Assembly: GCF_007559425.1 (NCBI RefSeq)
Contig: NZ_VMHE01000018.1
Location: 1 to 48,690, forward strand
Source of the DNA: Allobacillus salarius
GTDB lineage: Bacteria > Bacillota > Bacilli > Bacillales > Alkalibacillaceae
Direction of reading: 5' to 3'
Length of the DNA stretch: 48,690 nt
Part shown: positions 15,531 to 24,272 of the stretch, piece after piece
How positions within the stretch are numbered: the first letter of the stretch is position 1
How the letters are laid out: the number at the start of each line of letters is the position of its first letter
Position numbers and translations under genes: made by a program
Notes under the pieces: generated by a model
Databases searched by the model: none
What the model saw: the letters and a program-made list of their open reading frames with translations, nothing else
Told to the model about the DNA's origin: nothing

Positions 15531-17411
15531 TTATTCGATTTTACTAAGGAAGTACTCTCCATCTTTTTCGACAACGGTATAAGTCCACTCATACTTGTTT
15601 GTTTCGCTTTTACCGCTTTCATAGTTAATGGTGATTTCTTCTCTGGATTTAGCCTTCCATCCATCCCCACTTTCCTCAACGGATAACACTTCGAACGATT
15701 TTAACTCCTCAGTCGTTCCTGCTTCATATAACCGTTTGACAAGCGATCGCTGGTCACTTTCCAAACTACTATCTGATAAGATATACGGTGAAACAAGCGA
15801 ATAATCTCCCGCATTGATGGCTTCCACTAAATGCTCCACATACTCACCGACTCGAACTGGAATCACTTTCCCCGGATCACCAGCCGCTTCCTCTACTGTT
15901 GTTTCCAACAAACGAACGTCACCATCGTACGTATAGTCAAACGTCTGCTCACTATCCGGAAAACCAAACATAGACAGATGGTCCACAACAACCCACTCAC
16001 CATCACGGTAATTCAATTGATAGTGTCGGTTATTATTCCGGTAATCCGCCAAATCACTTTCACTCGGTTCAGCGTATGAATTGACGATCATTTCTTCTTC
16101 CGTTACCGGAACCGTCACATGCCATTCACCTTGGTCATCCTTTCCAAAGCTCATCATAGTCGGATGGATATTGAAATTCTTATAGTGCAACCCACTATAC
16201 CACTCATCATTACTGTCAAAAGTCCCGTACATCGATTCATAATTATTTTCATACGAATTCCGCAGTCCAGCATTCATGTCTTCCAGTAAACTGAAATCTC
16301 TTGTTTCAAAACTCGTCAAAACAGTTTCATAATGATTCTGCAGCCCATCTGCCAACTGCTCAGCCAATTCCTCGTTTACCTGGAAATCCAAGCGTACATA
16401 TTCTGAATCAATAGGCTGCTCGCCAGTTGACATCGTTCCCCACGGAAAATCAACCTGGTATTCATACGTCGACTGCTCATCCAGTAGAAACGGACCGATT
16501 TCCTCGTTAAAAATCGGATCACTGACTTCGTTGCCACTCACGATTAATTTTTCTTCGTAATCATGCTGAAAACCCGTTTCAAATGTTAAATAATCGACAT
16601 CAAATTCTGGTGAAACATATTCACTTTTGTCGGCAATATAGTGCTCCCTTTGCTCCTCTAACTTCATCCACTCACCCTCATAGGTGAATGTGAACTGGTG
16701 AAACCCTCGCACAAGCGGGCCTACCTCAAAAGAACTCTCGCGTTCTGAAAATGTATGAAGATCCTCTTCCAAATCATTGGATAACATCAAACCATCCAAC
16801 GTTGATTCAATCGTCACATAACTCGGTATGACATAGACACGGTATGTATCTTTCAAAAATCCATCTTTTTTAACTAAGTACATTTCATCCCAGTATGTTG
16901 AAAAATCACTTATCGTCTGATCATCTTCCTCAAGCAATTCACTTTGCTCCTGCAAGTCACGCTTCACTTGATCTAAACGATTTTTATTTTCTTTTAAATA
17001 ATTCACATACACTTCAATGCTTTCTTTAGAAATTTCTTCTTCCGTATCAGCAAAATACATCGAACCCGCTAAAGACTCATAATCATCCGCTTCAATTGCA
17101 TCCACCACACCATTGACATAGCGATCCGGTGAATTGATAAAAGATAAAGTGAAGTAACCGGCCAAAATAACAAGCGCAACACCTAAACCAATCGACAATA
17201 GCATCTTATGTCTTTTGATGAAAGTTGCAAAATCCTCTTTCTTCTCCTTTTGGCGCGTCGGCTGATTCGTTTCCGCCTGGTTGCTCTTCATCGATTGTTC
17301 ACTTGAATGATTCGATTGATCGCTTGCTGACGACTCAACCTTCCTCCCACAATTCGAACAAAAAGCTGTCGAATCTGACAATTCCGTCCCACATTCTGAA
17401 CAAAATTTCAT
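15531..17411 (-). CDS. TcaA/YvbJ-like zinc-ribbon membrane protein
   Basis: This 626-residue protein has an N-terminal zinc ribbon (CSECG at residues 4-8 and CSNCG at 18-22) and a low-complexity Ser/Gln-rich linker. One membrane helix lies at about 74-96 (MLLSIGLGVALVILAGYFTL), followed by a large extracytoplasmic part of repeated alpha/beta domains. This layout matches the TcaA/YvbJ family of Firmicutes, tied in staphylococci to teicoplanin susceptibility and envelope stress. The zinc ribbon would face the cytoplasm. It starts at ATG behind a GGGGAAGAGAG-like site and stands alone. Function here is not shown beyond family membership. Confidence 0.82.
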   Translation of the reverse strand: MKFCSECGTELSDSTAFCSNCGRKVESSASDQSNHSSEQSMKSNQAETNQPTRQKEKKEDFATFIKRHKMLLSIGLGVALVILAGYFTLSFINSPDRYVNGVVDAIEADDYESLAGSMYFADTEEEISKESIEVYVNYLKENKNRLDQVKRDLQEQSELLEEDDQTISDFSTYWDEMYLVKKDGFLKDTYRVYVIPSYVTIESTLDGLMLSNDLEEDLHTFSERESSFEVGPLVRGFHQFTFTYEGEWMKLEEQREHYIADKSEYVSPEFDVDYLTFETGFQHDYEEKLIVSGNEVSDPIFNEEIGPFLLDEQSTYEYQVDFPWGTMSTGEQPIDSEYVRLDFQVNEELAEQLADGLQNHYETVLTSFETRDFSLLEDMNAGLRNSYENNYESMYGTFDSNDEWYSGLHYKNFNIHPTMMSFGKDDQGEWHVTVPVTEEEMIVNSYAEPSESDLADYRNNNRHYQLNYRDGEWVVVDHLSMFGFPDSEQTFDYTYDGDVRLLETTVEEAAGDPGKVIPVRVGEYVEHLVEAINAGDYSLVSPYILSDSSLESDQRSLVKRLYEAGTTEELKSFEVLSVEESGDGWKAKSREEITINYESGKSETNKYEWTYTVVEKDGEYFLSKIE

Positions 17412-17504
17412 TCTCTCTTCCCCTTTATTCTATTTTTCTAGTTCTATAGTAATATACTATCTAAAAATTCCTACAAAAGAAAGAGCATTTCTAGTTTGTG
17501 CAGC

Positions 17505-18131
17505 CTAATTCGCTAAGTATTCCATTAATTCCTCTCTCGAATAAACCTCCGCTACCTCTTCTCGAAGCAAATAATAATCGACCAATGCTGCTGTTGAAAT
17601 TCCAAAAGCTTCTTTTATTCCTGCACCAATTACTTTCAAATACGTGATGGAAGGAGTGATTCGTTCGTCCGTATCAATGGCATGGGGATGCGTAAACGTA
17701 TAGATGGGTCGTCCCTCTTTTTCACCGACGTCAAGGACTTTTCCATACATCTTCGTCGAATCGATGACATACTCACCCATTGATTCCAGTTGATTGAAAT
17801 CAATCTCCAACATCATGTCGTTATTTTCTTGACGAACGACATCCACATATTGCTCCTTCGTAATCAAATACATCCGTCCATACGTTGGGCGTTCAGGGTC
17901 GGAAGTCGTATCAATAAACCCGACTCCTTTATTGTCCCATCGACTCGACCGTTTCGCGAAAAACATCGGAAAATCAATCATGACATTTTCGGCACGCAAC
18001 GGAAGACTTTGATCACGACAACCAACCTCACTTACGGTACCACCAGGCGGAATGTCACCAAAAATATACGCATAAAAACGATCTTGGTTTATATTCGATC
18101 CGTAGCTGGCATACCAAACGTAATTTTCCAT
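17505..18131 (-). CDS. Gamma-glutamylcyclotransferase-like protein
   Basis: This 208-residue protein begins MENYVWYASYGSN. The YGSN loop near residues 10-13 is the signature of the gamma-glutamylcyclotransferase/AIG2-like fold, which binds gamma-glutamyl or related small substrates. The remainder is longer than the minimal 110-150 residue family. I chose the ATG at 18131 because an AAGGAGGAG site lies about 7 nt upstream; the frame opens six codons earlier at a TTG inside that site. Substrate unknown. Confidence 0.75.
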   Translation of the reverse strand: MENYVWYASYGSNINQDRFYAYIFGDIPPGGTVSEVGCRDQSLPLRAENVMIDFPMFFAKRSSRWDNKGVGFIDTTSDPERPTYGRMYLITKEQYVDVVRQENNDMMLEIDFNQLESMGEYVIDSTKMYGKVLDVGEKEGRPIYTFTHPHAIDTDERITPSITYLKVIGAGIKEAFGISTAALVDYYLLREEVAEVYSREELMEYLAN

Positions 18132-18167
18132 GATGAACTCCTCCTTCAACTTTTATGGAGATAACAA

Positions 18168-18206
18168 AACAATTGGCGCGACTCATATAACCGAGTTGCG
18201 CCAATT
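18168..18206 (-). terminator. Terminator of the acidic membrane protein gene
   Basis: AATTGGCGC and GCGCCAATT form a 9-bp stem, extended by GACT/AGTT pairing. On the minus strand it is followed by GTTTTGTT. It lies 3 nt beyond the stop at 18210. Confidence 0.8.
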
Positions 18207-18209
18207 CAC

Positions 18210-19124
18210 TTACTTTACTCGTCGTTTCATGAAATACTGAATTGCCATAAACGCTAATATCCCTGTCGTCACGACAATGACTACAATCAATAACTTATTC
18301 GGTTCATCCGGCGTATAACCAGAAGAATAGTGTTTTACCTTCACTTCATTCGCTGAGTCGGTATCCGCTTCAACAACATTATCTTCAGATTTACTTTTTA
18401 CTAACCGAACTTCTTGGAAGAAACCATCCATTACTCGTTGATTTGAGAAAATACCGCTTCCGATTCCGCCAAGAGTTGCATCTTCCTGCTCTTCTTCATC
18501 CACGACATCTTCTGCTGCTTCATCTTCTTCTGGTTCTTCTTCTTCGAGTTGTAAATCTTCTAAGTCAGGATCTTCTTCATATGTAGACTCTCTATGTGGT
18601 GACTTTGTTGAGGATGGTGGTTCAGTAGATGTATTTGAGTCGTCTCGGGTGTTTGTTGGTTTGTTTGTGTTTTCTGGTGAAGTGTTTTTTCCATCATCTA
18701 TATTGCTTGATTCTTTATCCTCTTCTTTTGTTGCAGGATCCTCTTCCTGATTTGCACTTTGTTGATCATTTTTATTTGATTCAGTTGGATCATTCTTGTC
18801 TTTGTCAGGTTTCTTATTTTCATCAGGCTTCTTATTAGGCTTTGAATCCTCGGGGTTACTTGGATCATTTGTTGATCCGCTTGAATCCTCTTCATTTAAC
18901 GATCCATCGTCAGGTGATTCCCCCTCATTATTCCCGCCTGGCTGAGTTGCTCCATTCTCCTCTTCCTGAGGTGTTTCAGTCTTGCCCGGTTCCGAGTCTT
19001 CGGCTGGTGAATTCTCTTGCTGCACAGCAGGGCCTTCTTGACCTTGTTCTTCAGCAACCATATGCACGGGCAAAACAAGCAACCCTAAAATCGCCAAGAT
19101 TGCACTCCAATGTTTTCGTTTCAT
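18210..19124 (-). CDS. Acidic low-complexity surface protein, single anchor
   Basis: This 304-residue protein has a signal peptide (about residues 1-25, MKRKHWSAILAILGLLVLP) and a long disordered stretch rich in Glu, Asp, Asn, Pro, Ser and Lys (about 26-210). A C-terminal membrane helix (IVVIVVTTGILAFMAIQYF) ends in RRVK. There is no LPXTG motif, so it is membrane- rather than wall-anchored. The ATG at 19124 has a GGGAGAG site. No family recognised. The disordered acidic region would span the cell wall like a stalk, but nothing folded is carried on it apart from a short C-terminal juxtamembrane part. Confidence 0.72.
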   Translation of the reverse strand: MKRKHWSAILAILGLLVLPVHMVAEEQGQEGPAVQQENSPAEDSEPGKTETPQEEENGATQPGGNNEGESPDDGSLNEEDSSGSTNDPSNPEDSKPNKKPDENKKPDKDKNDPTESNKNDQQSANQEEDPATKEEDKESSNIDDGKNTSPENTNKPTNTRDDSNTSTEPPSSTKSPHRESTYEEDPDLEDLQLEEEEPEEDEAAEDVVDEEEQEDATLGGIGSGIFSNQRVMDGFFQEVRLVKSKSEDNVVEADTDSANEVKVKHYSSGYTPDEPNKLLIVVIVVTTGILAFMAIQYFMKRRVK

Positions 19125-19377
19125 TTGCGTCTCTCCCAACTTTATGGAAATTCGACTAAGTTAGGTAGATTATATCATTCTTTGCTAAAACTTTCCTCCA
19201 TTCGATAAAGTCTTACTCTAAAATGTCGCGGGAAAATTCGATCCCCTAATGACAGACCGAATACACTTTTCTAACCCTTCAACCTTTTAAAAAACGGCTA
19301 ACCTTCAATTAATCATTTCACGTTTTTACAATGTTTTGCTATGATATAAATAATCTGCAAACGAAGGAGAACCATTG

Positions 19378-19893
19378 ATGACAAAAAACTTACACTTACG
19401 ACCGTTAGAAAAAAGCGACTTAGAATTCATGCATAACATGCGCGTTAAGTCAGACGTGATGGACTATTGGTTTGAAGAGCCATACACAACACTTGAAAAA
19501 ATGAACACGATGTATGAAAACAGCCAAGACAACGATTCGCACCGGCAATTTATTTTGTACCAAAATGATGAGCGAATTGGTTATGTAGGCCTTTTTGATA
19601 TTGAAACAAGACACCGAAACGCAGAATTCGGAATTATGATTGCACCCGAGCATCAAGGCAAAGGTTATGCTGCAGACGCGACTCGATTAACTGTCGAGTA
19701 TGGATTCAATAAAGTGAACCTACGCAAACTATATTTATACGTAGATGAAGTAAACGAAAAAGCCGTCCACATTTACAAGAAACTCGGCTTCCAAGTAGAT
19801 GGTACACTACGTGAACATTACTTTGTAAACGGAGAATATCATGATGCTTATGTGATGAGTTTGCTGCGGAAAGATTATACATTTGGTCAGTAA
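19378..19893 (+). CDS. speG: GNAT acetyltransferase, SpeG-like
   Basis: This 171-residue GNAT-fold protein closely resembles spermidine N1-acetyltransferase in length and signatures. It shows LRPLEKSDLEFMH at the start, acetyl-CoA loop APEHQGKGYAADA near residues 90-102 and the C-terminal LYLYVDEVNEKAVHIYKKLGF. It would acetylate polyamines with acetyl-CoA in the cytoplasm. The ATG at 19378 has an AAGGAGA site; a TTG one codon upstream is possible. Specificity for spermidine is from similarity only. Confidence 0.85.
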   Translation: MTKNLHLRPLEKSDLEFMHNMRVKSDVMDYWFEEPYTTLEKMNTMYENSQDNDSHRQFILYQNDERIGYVGLFDIETRHRNAEFGIMIAPEHQGKGYAADATRLTVEYGFNKVNLRKLYLYVDEVNEKAVHIYKKLGFQVDGTLREHYFVNGEYHDAYVMSLLRKDYTFGQ

Positions 19894-19907
19894 ATAGTCA
19901 CCAACGT

Positions 19908-19941
19908 AAAAAAGGCTGCCCATGTAGGACAGCCTTTTTCA
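19908..19941. terminator. Bidirectional terminator between speG and the lipoprotein gene
   Basis: AAAAAGGCTG(C)CC and GG(A)CAGCCTTTTT pair with single mismatches around a short loop, with A and T runs on both sides. It serves the two convergent genes. Confidence 0.85.
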
Positions 19942-19946
19942 ATCAA

Positions 19947-20270
19947 TTATTCTGCTCTCGTAAGGACCTCTGATTCACCAGTACTTACATGTTCCATTGT
20001 TAACTCGTCACCATCGACGTTTAATGTCACTTCTTCAGTTTCACCCATCATGGAGATTTCATACAGGTCATCTTTAATATGTTTGAGGTCAATTTCTAAG
20101 GCCATGCCCATATCTTCCCCGAATTTCATTGCATCCTCAGTAATCTCAACGATTGCACCTGTGCTATCTTCCCATTTTCCTTCGATGCTTTGTCCACCGC
20201 AGGCTACTAACAATAGAAAACCTGCCATTAAGACGGTCATCAATAACTTTCTCCATAATATCTCTACCAT
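19947..20270 (-). CDS. Small lipoprotein
   Basis: This 107-residue protein has a lipoprotein signal peptide. The lipobox LVAC puts the lipidated Cys at residue 24 of the longest form. The mature part is a short beta-rich domain of about 80 residues (GKWEDSTGAIVEITED..., DLYEISMMGE..., ELTMEH...), typical of small lipocalin-like or META-like lipoproteins. The start is ambiguous: ATG at 20270 gives a proper basic n-region (WRK) but has no ribosome site, whereas the ATG at 20240 has GGAG 10 nt before it but loses the basic residues. Function unknown. Confidence 0.75.
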   Translation of the reverse strand: MVEILWRKLLMTVLMAGFLLLVACGGQSIEGKWEDSTGAIVEITEDAMKFGEDMGMALEIDLKHIKDDLYEISMMGETEEVTLNVDGDELTMEHVSTGESEVLTRAE

Positions 20271-20379
20271 TTATTCAATTGCTGAAATTTATCCTCTATG
20301 TATATAAAACTTCAGTCTCTTCTTTAGTGTATCACAATTTCGGATTGTACGACTTTTTTCTACAATATTCGACAACTTA

Positions 20380-21045
20380 TCAGCTAAGCCAATACACCAA
20401 CACAGGGACGATCAAAGGCATCACCAACGTCACTACCAAAAAAGATAACGTACTGATTGCCCCTGAATAGTCATCTTCCTCCATCAACCTCGACGTACCG
20501 ATTGCATGTGCAAGCGCACCCATCGCGACGCCCTGTGCCAGTTTACTTTGAACATTAAATCGCCGATAAATCATCGGACCGACGACCGCGCCAAGCATGC
20601 CGCACAAGGTACAGATAATCGCAACCAATGATGGAATACCGCCGTATATTTCTGCCAAGTCAATCGCTACTGGAGTTGTAATATTTTTCAGCATCGCCGT
20701 AACGATATAATTATGGCTCACTGGAAATAACGACAAAACCAATGCACCAGTAACGACACTTAACAACGAAGCAACAGTTACCCAACCAATGATTTTGACT
20801 CCACTTTTCAAAAGCATTGTTCGGTATTTGTACAAAGGGTAACTCAGTGCAACTACTGCAGGACCGAGCAACCAATCAATCCATTTGGCTGATGCATAAT
20901 ACTGTTCATACGATTGACCCGATAAGACTATGACACTGATCAATGCTATGGTCGTTGTGAATACAGGAAGTAAATAATTTTTCTTGCGCTTTTTATAAAC
21001 CCACTGTGCTGTTAAAAAAACAACAATTGTCGTGACTAGCCACAC
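20380..21045 (-). CDS. lrgB: LrgB/CidB family membrane protein
   Basis: This 221-residue integral membrane protein has the LrgB signatures KNITTPVAIDLAEIYGGIPSL and AHAIGTSRLMEED in the second half. LrgB works with LrgA in a holin-like system tied to murein hydrolase export, programmed lysis and, in bacilli, pyruvate or 3-hydroxypropionate-type transport. It overlaps the upstream lrgA gene by 10 nt, so the two are translationally coupled. No LytSR/PftSR regulator is visible nearby. Confidence 0.92.
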   Translation of the reverse strand: MWLVTTIVVFLTAQWVYKKRKKNYLLPVFTTTIALISVIVLSGQSYEQYYASAKWIDWLLGPAVVALSYPLYKYRTMLLKSGVKIIGWVTVASLLSVVTGALVLSLFPVSHNYIVTAMLKNITTPVAIDLAEIYGGIPSLVAIICTLCGMLGAVVGPMIYRRFNVQSKLAQGVAMGALAHAIGTSRLMEEDDYSGAISTLSFLVVTLVMPLIVPVLVYWLS

Positions 21046-21395
21046 GAAGAACCACCTGCTTTCCGATCCATCATTATGGCCACAAACATCATGACAAATA
21101 ATGAACTAATGAACAGTAATGCGAAAAACGATAATCCAAACCAACTGACTAAATGCTCATACTGCAAAACACCTACCGTTACAGGAACAAAAAATAACGG
21201 TAAATAGCTGATGAATAACTCAGCTCCTTCTTTGACCCAGCGGACGAGTCGTTCACCGAAAATGACAAAGACGACAAACAACAACACCATCCCGATCATG
21301 CTGCCCGGGAGCCATGGCAATAGAACAACCTGAACGGCTTCTCCAAGTAAATAAAACCCGATGACAAGTAAAATCCCTAGTATGTAAGTAATCAT
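21036..21395 (-). CDS. lrgA: LrgA/CidA holin-like membrane protein
   Basis: This is a 119-residue protein of the CidA/LrgA holin family with four hydrophobic helices and the conserved LPWLPGSMIGMVLLF near residues 24-40. I chose the ATG at 21395 behind GAGGTG; the frame extends six codons further to a TTG that overlaps that site. It is the partner of the downstream lrgB gene. Confidence 0.9.
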   Translation of the reverse strand: MITYILGILLVIGFYLLGEAVQVVLLPWLPGSMIGMVLLFVVFVIFGERLVRWVKEGAELFISYLPLFFVPVTVGVLQYEHLVSWFGLSFFALLFISSLFVMMFVAIMMDRKAGGSSCG

Positions 21396-21545
21396 GAACA
21401 CCTCGATCAACACAAGTATCGCTTTTTATCATATCGGAATTTTCGTTTGTGTGCCACAAGACTAATCTTTCCGATCTTAAAAGAATCAGAAAAAATGAAC
21501 ATGTAACGTTGTGCTATTCATACAATATAGGTAGAGGTGATGGAT

Positions 21546-21983
21546 GTGACAAGAGTCAGACATACAAGTAATGACATCGATTTAATCGCTCGGATGATTC
21601 GGGCAGAAGCCGAGGGTGAAGGTAGACTAGGAATGCTGATGGTCGGAAACGTTATTGTGAACCGTGCCGTTGCAGATTGTTTGGATTTTCGTGATGTACG
21701 AACAATCGAAGAAGTCATCTATCAAGTTCAAGGCGGAAATTTCTCTTTTGAAGCTGTACAAAAAGGAAATTTATTTTACCAGCCTGCAAGAGAAATAGAA
21801 AGAGAATTAGCAAGAAGAGTCGTGCAACGATGGAGGCAGCACCCATCGAAATACGCTTTATGGTACTTTAATCCATATGCACCCTGCCCACCTACCTGGT
21901 ACGGCCAACCATTCACCGGACAATATAAACAACATTGTTACTATGAACCGATTGCGAATACGTGTGAGAGTGTTTATCGATAG
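21546..21983 (+). CDS. cwlJ: Spore cortex-lytic enzyme CwlJ
   Basis: This is a protein of about 145 residues matching CwlJ, the spore coat-associated cortex hydrolase activated by calcium-dipicolinate during germination. Signatures are LIARMIRAEAEGEGRLGMLMVGNV at the start, EAVQKGNLFYQPAR in the middle and ALWYFNPYAPCPPTWYGQPF near the end; the catalytic Glu is in the RAEAEGEG segment. Length fits B. subtilis CwlJ (142 residues). I prefer the GTG at 21546 behind AGAGGTGAT; an ATG at 21540 and a GTG at 21537 are in frame but overlap the site. It is good evidence that the host forms endospores. No gerQ is adjacent, although the two are often linked. Confidence 0.93.
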   Translation: MTRVRHTSNDIDLIARMIRAEAEGEGRLGMLMVGNVIVNRAVADCLDFRDVRTIEEVIYQVQGGNFSFEAVQKGNLFYQPAREIERELARRVVQRWRQHPSKYALWYFNPYAPCPPTWYGQPFTGQYKQHCYYEPIANTCESVYR

Positions 21984-22051
21984 AGGTACGAGATGTGGAA
22001 TCTTCTTCATTATGGGACCAATCTAAGGAAATATAATTCTATTTCAGCTAT

Positions 22052-22240
22052 ATATGCCCCCGTTTTGATGTTTCATGAGACGATCGCTCGAAGATATGCA
22101 TCCAATTCGAAAATTTATGGGCCCCACACCGCGCGATATGCATCCTAAAAAAGGAGATATGCGTCCAAAGCTAGTAGATATGCGACCGACGTTAAAATAT
22201 ATGGGACCACAAATAAAAAATATGCGACCAACCAAGAAAT
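22052..22240 (+). repeat. 21-nt phased intergenic array, ATATG class, 9 units
   Basis: The core ATATG followed by SGNCCNA recurs at 22052, 22073 (degenerate TCATG), 22094, 22115 (TTATG), 22136, 22157, 22178, 22199 and 22220, every step exactly 21 nt. The array lies between the cwlJ stop and its terminator, so it would be in the cwlJ 3' untranslated RNA. Confidence 0.9.
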
Positions 22241-22248
22241 TCTCTACA

Positions 22249-22295
22249 ACAAAACAAGAGACCAAGTTATAAAACGAATTGGTCTCTTGTTTTGT
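22249..22295. terminator. Long perfect terminator hairpin after the array
   Basis: ACAAAACAAGAGACCAA and TTGGTCTCTTGTTTTGT form a perfect 17-bp stem with a 13-nt loop. It could terminate cwlJ transcription after the array. Confidence 0.82.
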
Positions 22296-22412
22296 GTATT
22301 CATCTTTTACCAAACCATCCGCTCAACTTTGAAAGATGAATTTTCTGATGTACTGGATATGGAACTGACAACCAAGGATGATACCGCTTTTCTTCCTTAA
22401 TCATACCGGAAC

Positions 22413-22553
22413 GACAAACAACTCTAAGATCACACAAAAGAACTCACCGCTCCATACAAATATCCAAGAGAAATCGAGTTTATTGAAGAACTTCCAAAAA
22501 CAACATCCGGTAAAATCCGCCGTGTAGAATTGCGTTCGGCTGAGCGGAAATAA
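22413..22553 (+). pseudogene. C-terminal remnant of an acyl-CoA synthetase (AcsM-like)
   Basis: Plus-strand translation of 22428-22553 gives [20 protein letters not shown] then [21 protein letters not shown] and a stop. This is the exact C-terminal signature of medium-chain acyl-CoA synthetases, including the A10 lysine of SGKIRR. An in-frame TAA lies just upstream at 22425-22427, in a context that still fits the family, and the rest of the gene is gone. It is a relic too short for a standard gene finder. Confidence 0.82.
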
Positions 22554-22583
22554 TATTAGTTCAGACTCCCTTATTATATAGAT

Positions 22584-22614
22584 GAAACCCGGTTGTTCAG
22601 GCAGCCGGGTTTTG
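22584..22614. terminator. Hairpin between two gene remnants
   Basis: AAACCCGG and CCGGGTTTT pair around a loop of about 12 nt. It lies between the convergent acyl-CoA synthetase and winged-helix remnants and could terminate either. Confidence 0.6.
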
Positions 22615-22767
22615 TCATTTTTCCAAGTATGATTTATTAATGAAATAAAAAGCAGGCTTCTGTCCTTGTTGTTCAATAAGCTCTTCTTCCAACAAGAACC
22701 CAACCCTTTTCCGGATTGTTACTTCAGACTTTCCTAATTCAGCTAATTCTTTTACCGTTAATCCTAA
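22615..22767 (-). pseudogene. C-terminal remnant of a winged-helix DNA-binding protein
   Basis: Minus-strand translation ending at 22615 gives LTVKELAELGKSEVTIRKRV, then GFLLEEELIEQQGQKPAFYF and INKSYLEK with a stop. This reads as a helix-turn-helix plus wing of a small transcriptional regulator, about 50 residues. Upstream an in-frame TGA is followed at once by the ATATG-class array, with no start codon or ribosome site, so the N-terminus is lost. Confidence 0.7.
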
Positions 22768-22775
22768 TCAGGCAT

Positions 22776-22900
22776 ATATGGTCCGCTTCCTTGCTATTTG
22801 GGACTAACACTGACCGATATGCGCTCAACCTAATATAATATGTGACCCAATTGCCAATTTGTGCTCCATAAATCAAAATATATGAGCCCAACCTAATCTG
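22776..22900 (+). repeat. 21-nt phased intergenic array, ATATG class, about 6 units
   Basis: ATATG-like cores followed by NGNCC occur at 22776, 22796, 22817, 22838, about 22857 and 22880. Steps are 20, 21 and 21, then 42 over two units in which the middle one is degenerate. It abuts the 5' end of the winged-helix remnant. Confidence 0.75.
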
Positions 22901-22961
22901 AAACCTACTCAACACAAAAAACTAACTCCAATATTTTCCAGGGTAGTTTTTAAGCTTGTTT

Positions 22962-24149
22962 TCAAATCCTATCCCGTCTCACATCCTCCCCATCCATCAA
23001 ATAAGCTACCATCACACCAAAGATTAACGCCCAAAACTGTGCGCCAATCCCGAAAATCGTGATATTTGCAAGAGGAATTAGGAAGGCGACCATGACTGCG
23101 TATTTGAATTTACCGCTTCCAATCGACATCGTAAATGTCTTGATCAAAATAGGTAATAACAGTAGGCCGACTAAGAATTTCAAAATACTCGTTGGATAAA
23201 CCATCAAAATGCCGATTGCAGGGTAACTGACAAGACCAAAGATAAGCGCAAAAATGGATGCCCAAACGGCTGCATAATAACGCTTGTCTTTCTCCCCGAC
23301 GGCCGGGTCTGAAAGGACAGCAACCGGTGCACCTGCACTTGTTACACTATGACTTCCGAAAAATCCGCCGAAAAACGTTGCAATTCCAGAAACCATAATC
23401 GATAAATCCATATTCGTTTGATATCCTTCTGCCTTTAAGATCGAATTTCCAATCGTTACCTCACCAAATAAACTAATGATTGCTAGCGGAATAGAGACGG
23501 TAAATATGACCTCCAAACTGCCAGCAACAGGCCCAACCGTTGGGAAAAGATTGAATGATACCGATCCGAATGAACTCGAGTTAAGTGTTCCATCGACGAA
23601 TAACGTCAAAGACAAAACAAAGAACACGACAATCGCTGCAGGGAATTTCGGAAACAATTTTGTTGCAAGGATAAATGTGGCTATGCCGATGATCCCCCAC
23701 TCAATATGACTCGCCGTAACTTCCACGATGTAAAGAACATAGTAAATAATGGTTCCAGAAAACATCGCCATCACGATTTCAAGCTTGATGAAGCGCTCGA
23801 TTCGCCGGTACAGTTTAAATATACTGATGAGAATCAATACAACACCAGCCATACTGAAAGCGAAAAACACTTCGTCTATTGGATATCGATGCACCGTAAA
23901 ACCGACAAACACTGCCGCTGGTATCGAAGAAGACACGTTTAACGGAAGCTTTGTTGTTAAAGAAAGAATCAATCCTGCGATACCTGCAAGAACGATCGCT
24001 CCAAAGATCCAATTTTTTATGAGTTCGCTTGACCAGCCAAGCTGTTGGCTAACCTCGAATATAACCATTGTTGGAACGATAGCCGTTAAGATTCCGGCTA
24101 ATACGCCATATATCATATAATTGTAGTTAAATAACTCTTTCCATCTCAT
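22962..24149 (-). CDS. BenE/NCS2-like membrane permease
   Basis: This 395-residue protein has about 12 hydrophobic helices. The segment GGFFGSHSVTSAGAPVAVLS near residues 260-280, followed by AVGEKDKRYYAAVWASI, resembles the benzoate/H+ symporter BenE branch of the nucleobase-cation-symporter-like superfamily. It would be a proton-coupled importer of an aromatic or other small anion. Start ATG with AAGGA at 8 nt. No degradation genes are adjacent, so the substrate is open. Confidence 0.75.
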   Translation of the reverse strand: MRWKELFNYNYMIYGVLAGILTAIVPTMVIFEVSQQLGWSSELIKNWIFGAIVLAGIAGLILSLTTKLPLNVSSSIPAAVFVGFTVHRYPIDEVFFAFSMAGVVLILISIFKLYRRIERFIKLEIVMAMFSGTIIYYVLYIVEVTASHIEWGIIGIATFILATKLFPKFPAAIVVFFVLSLTLFVDGTLNSSSFGSVSFNLFPTVGPVAGSLEVIFTVSIPLAIISLFGEVTIGNSILKAEGYQTNMDLSIMVSGIATFFGGFFGSHSVTSAGAPVAVLSDPAVGEKDKRYYAAVWASIFALIFGLVSYPAIGILMVYPTSILKFLVGLLLLPILIKTFTMSIGSGKFKYAVMVAFLIPLANITIFGIGAQFWALIFGVMVAYLMDGEDVRRDRI

Positions 24150-24272
24150 AAGGCAAGTCCTTCTTTTTATATCATGCTTCTTATTATAGCACGATGTTTC
24201 TCAACAATTCTGAATAAATATTAAATATGATAGAATCAAGCAAAAGGTAACAGAAAAAAGGAGACTCCCTCT

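Noticed and set aside
22044..22313. Minus-strand open frame over the cwlJ downstream array
   Set aside because: It consists of the ATATG-class array and a terminator stem; no ribosome site and no recognisable protein.
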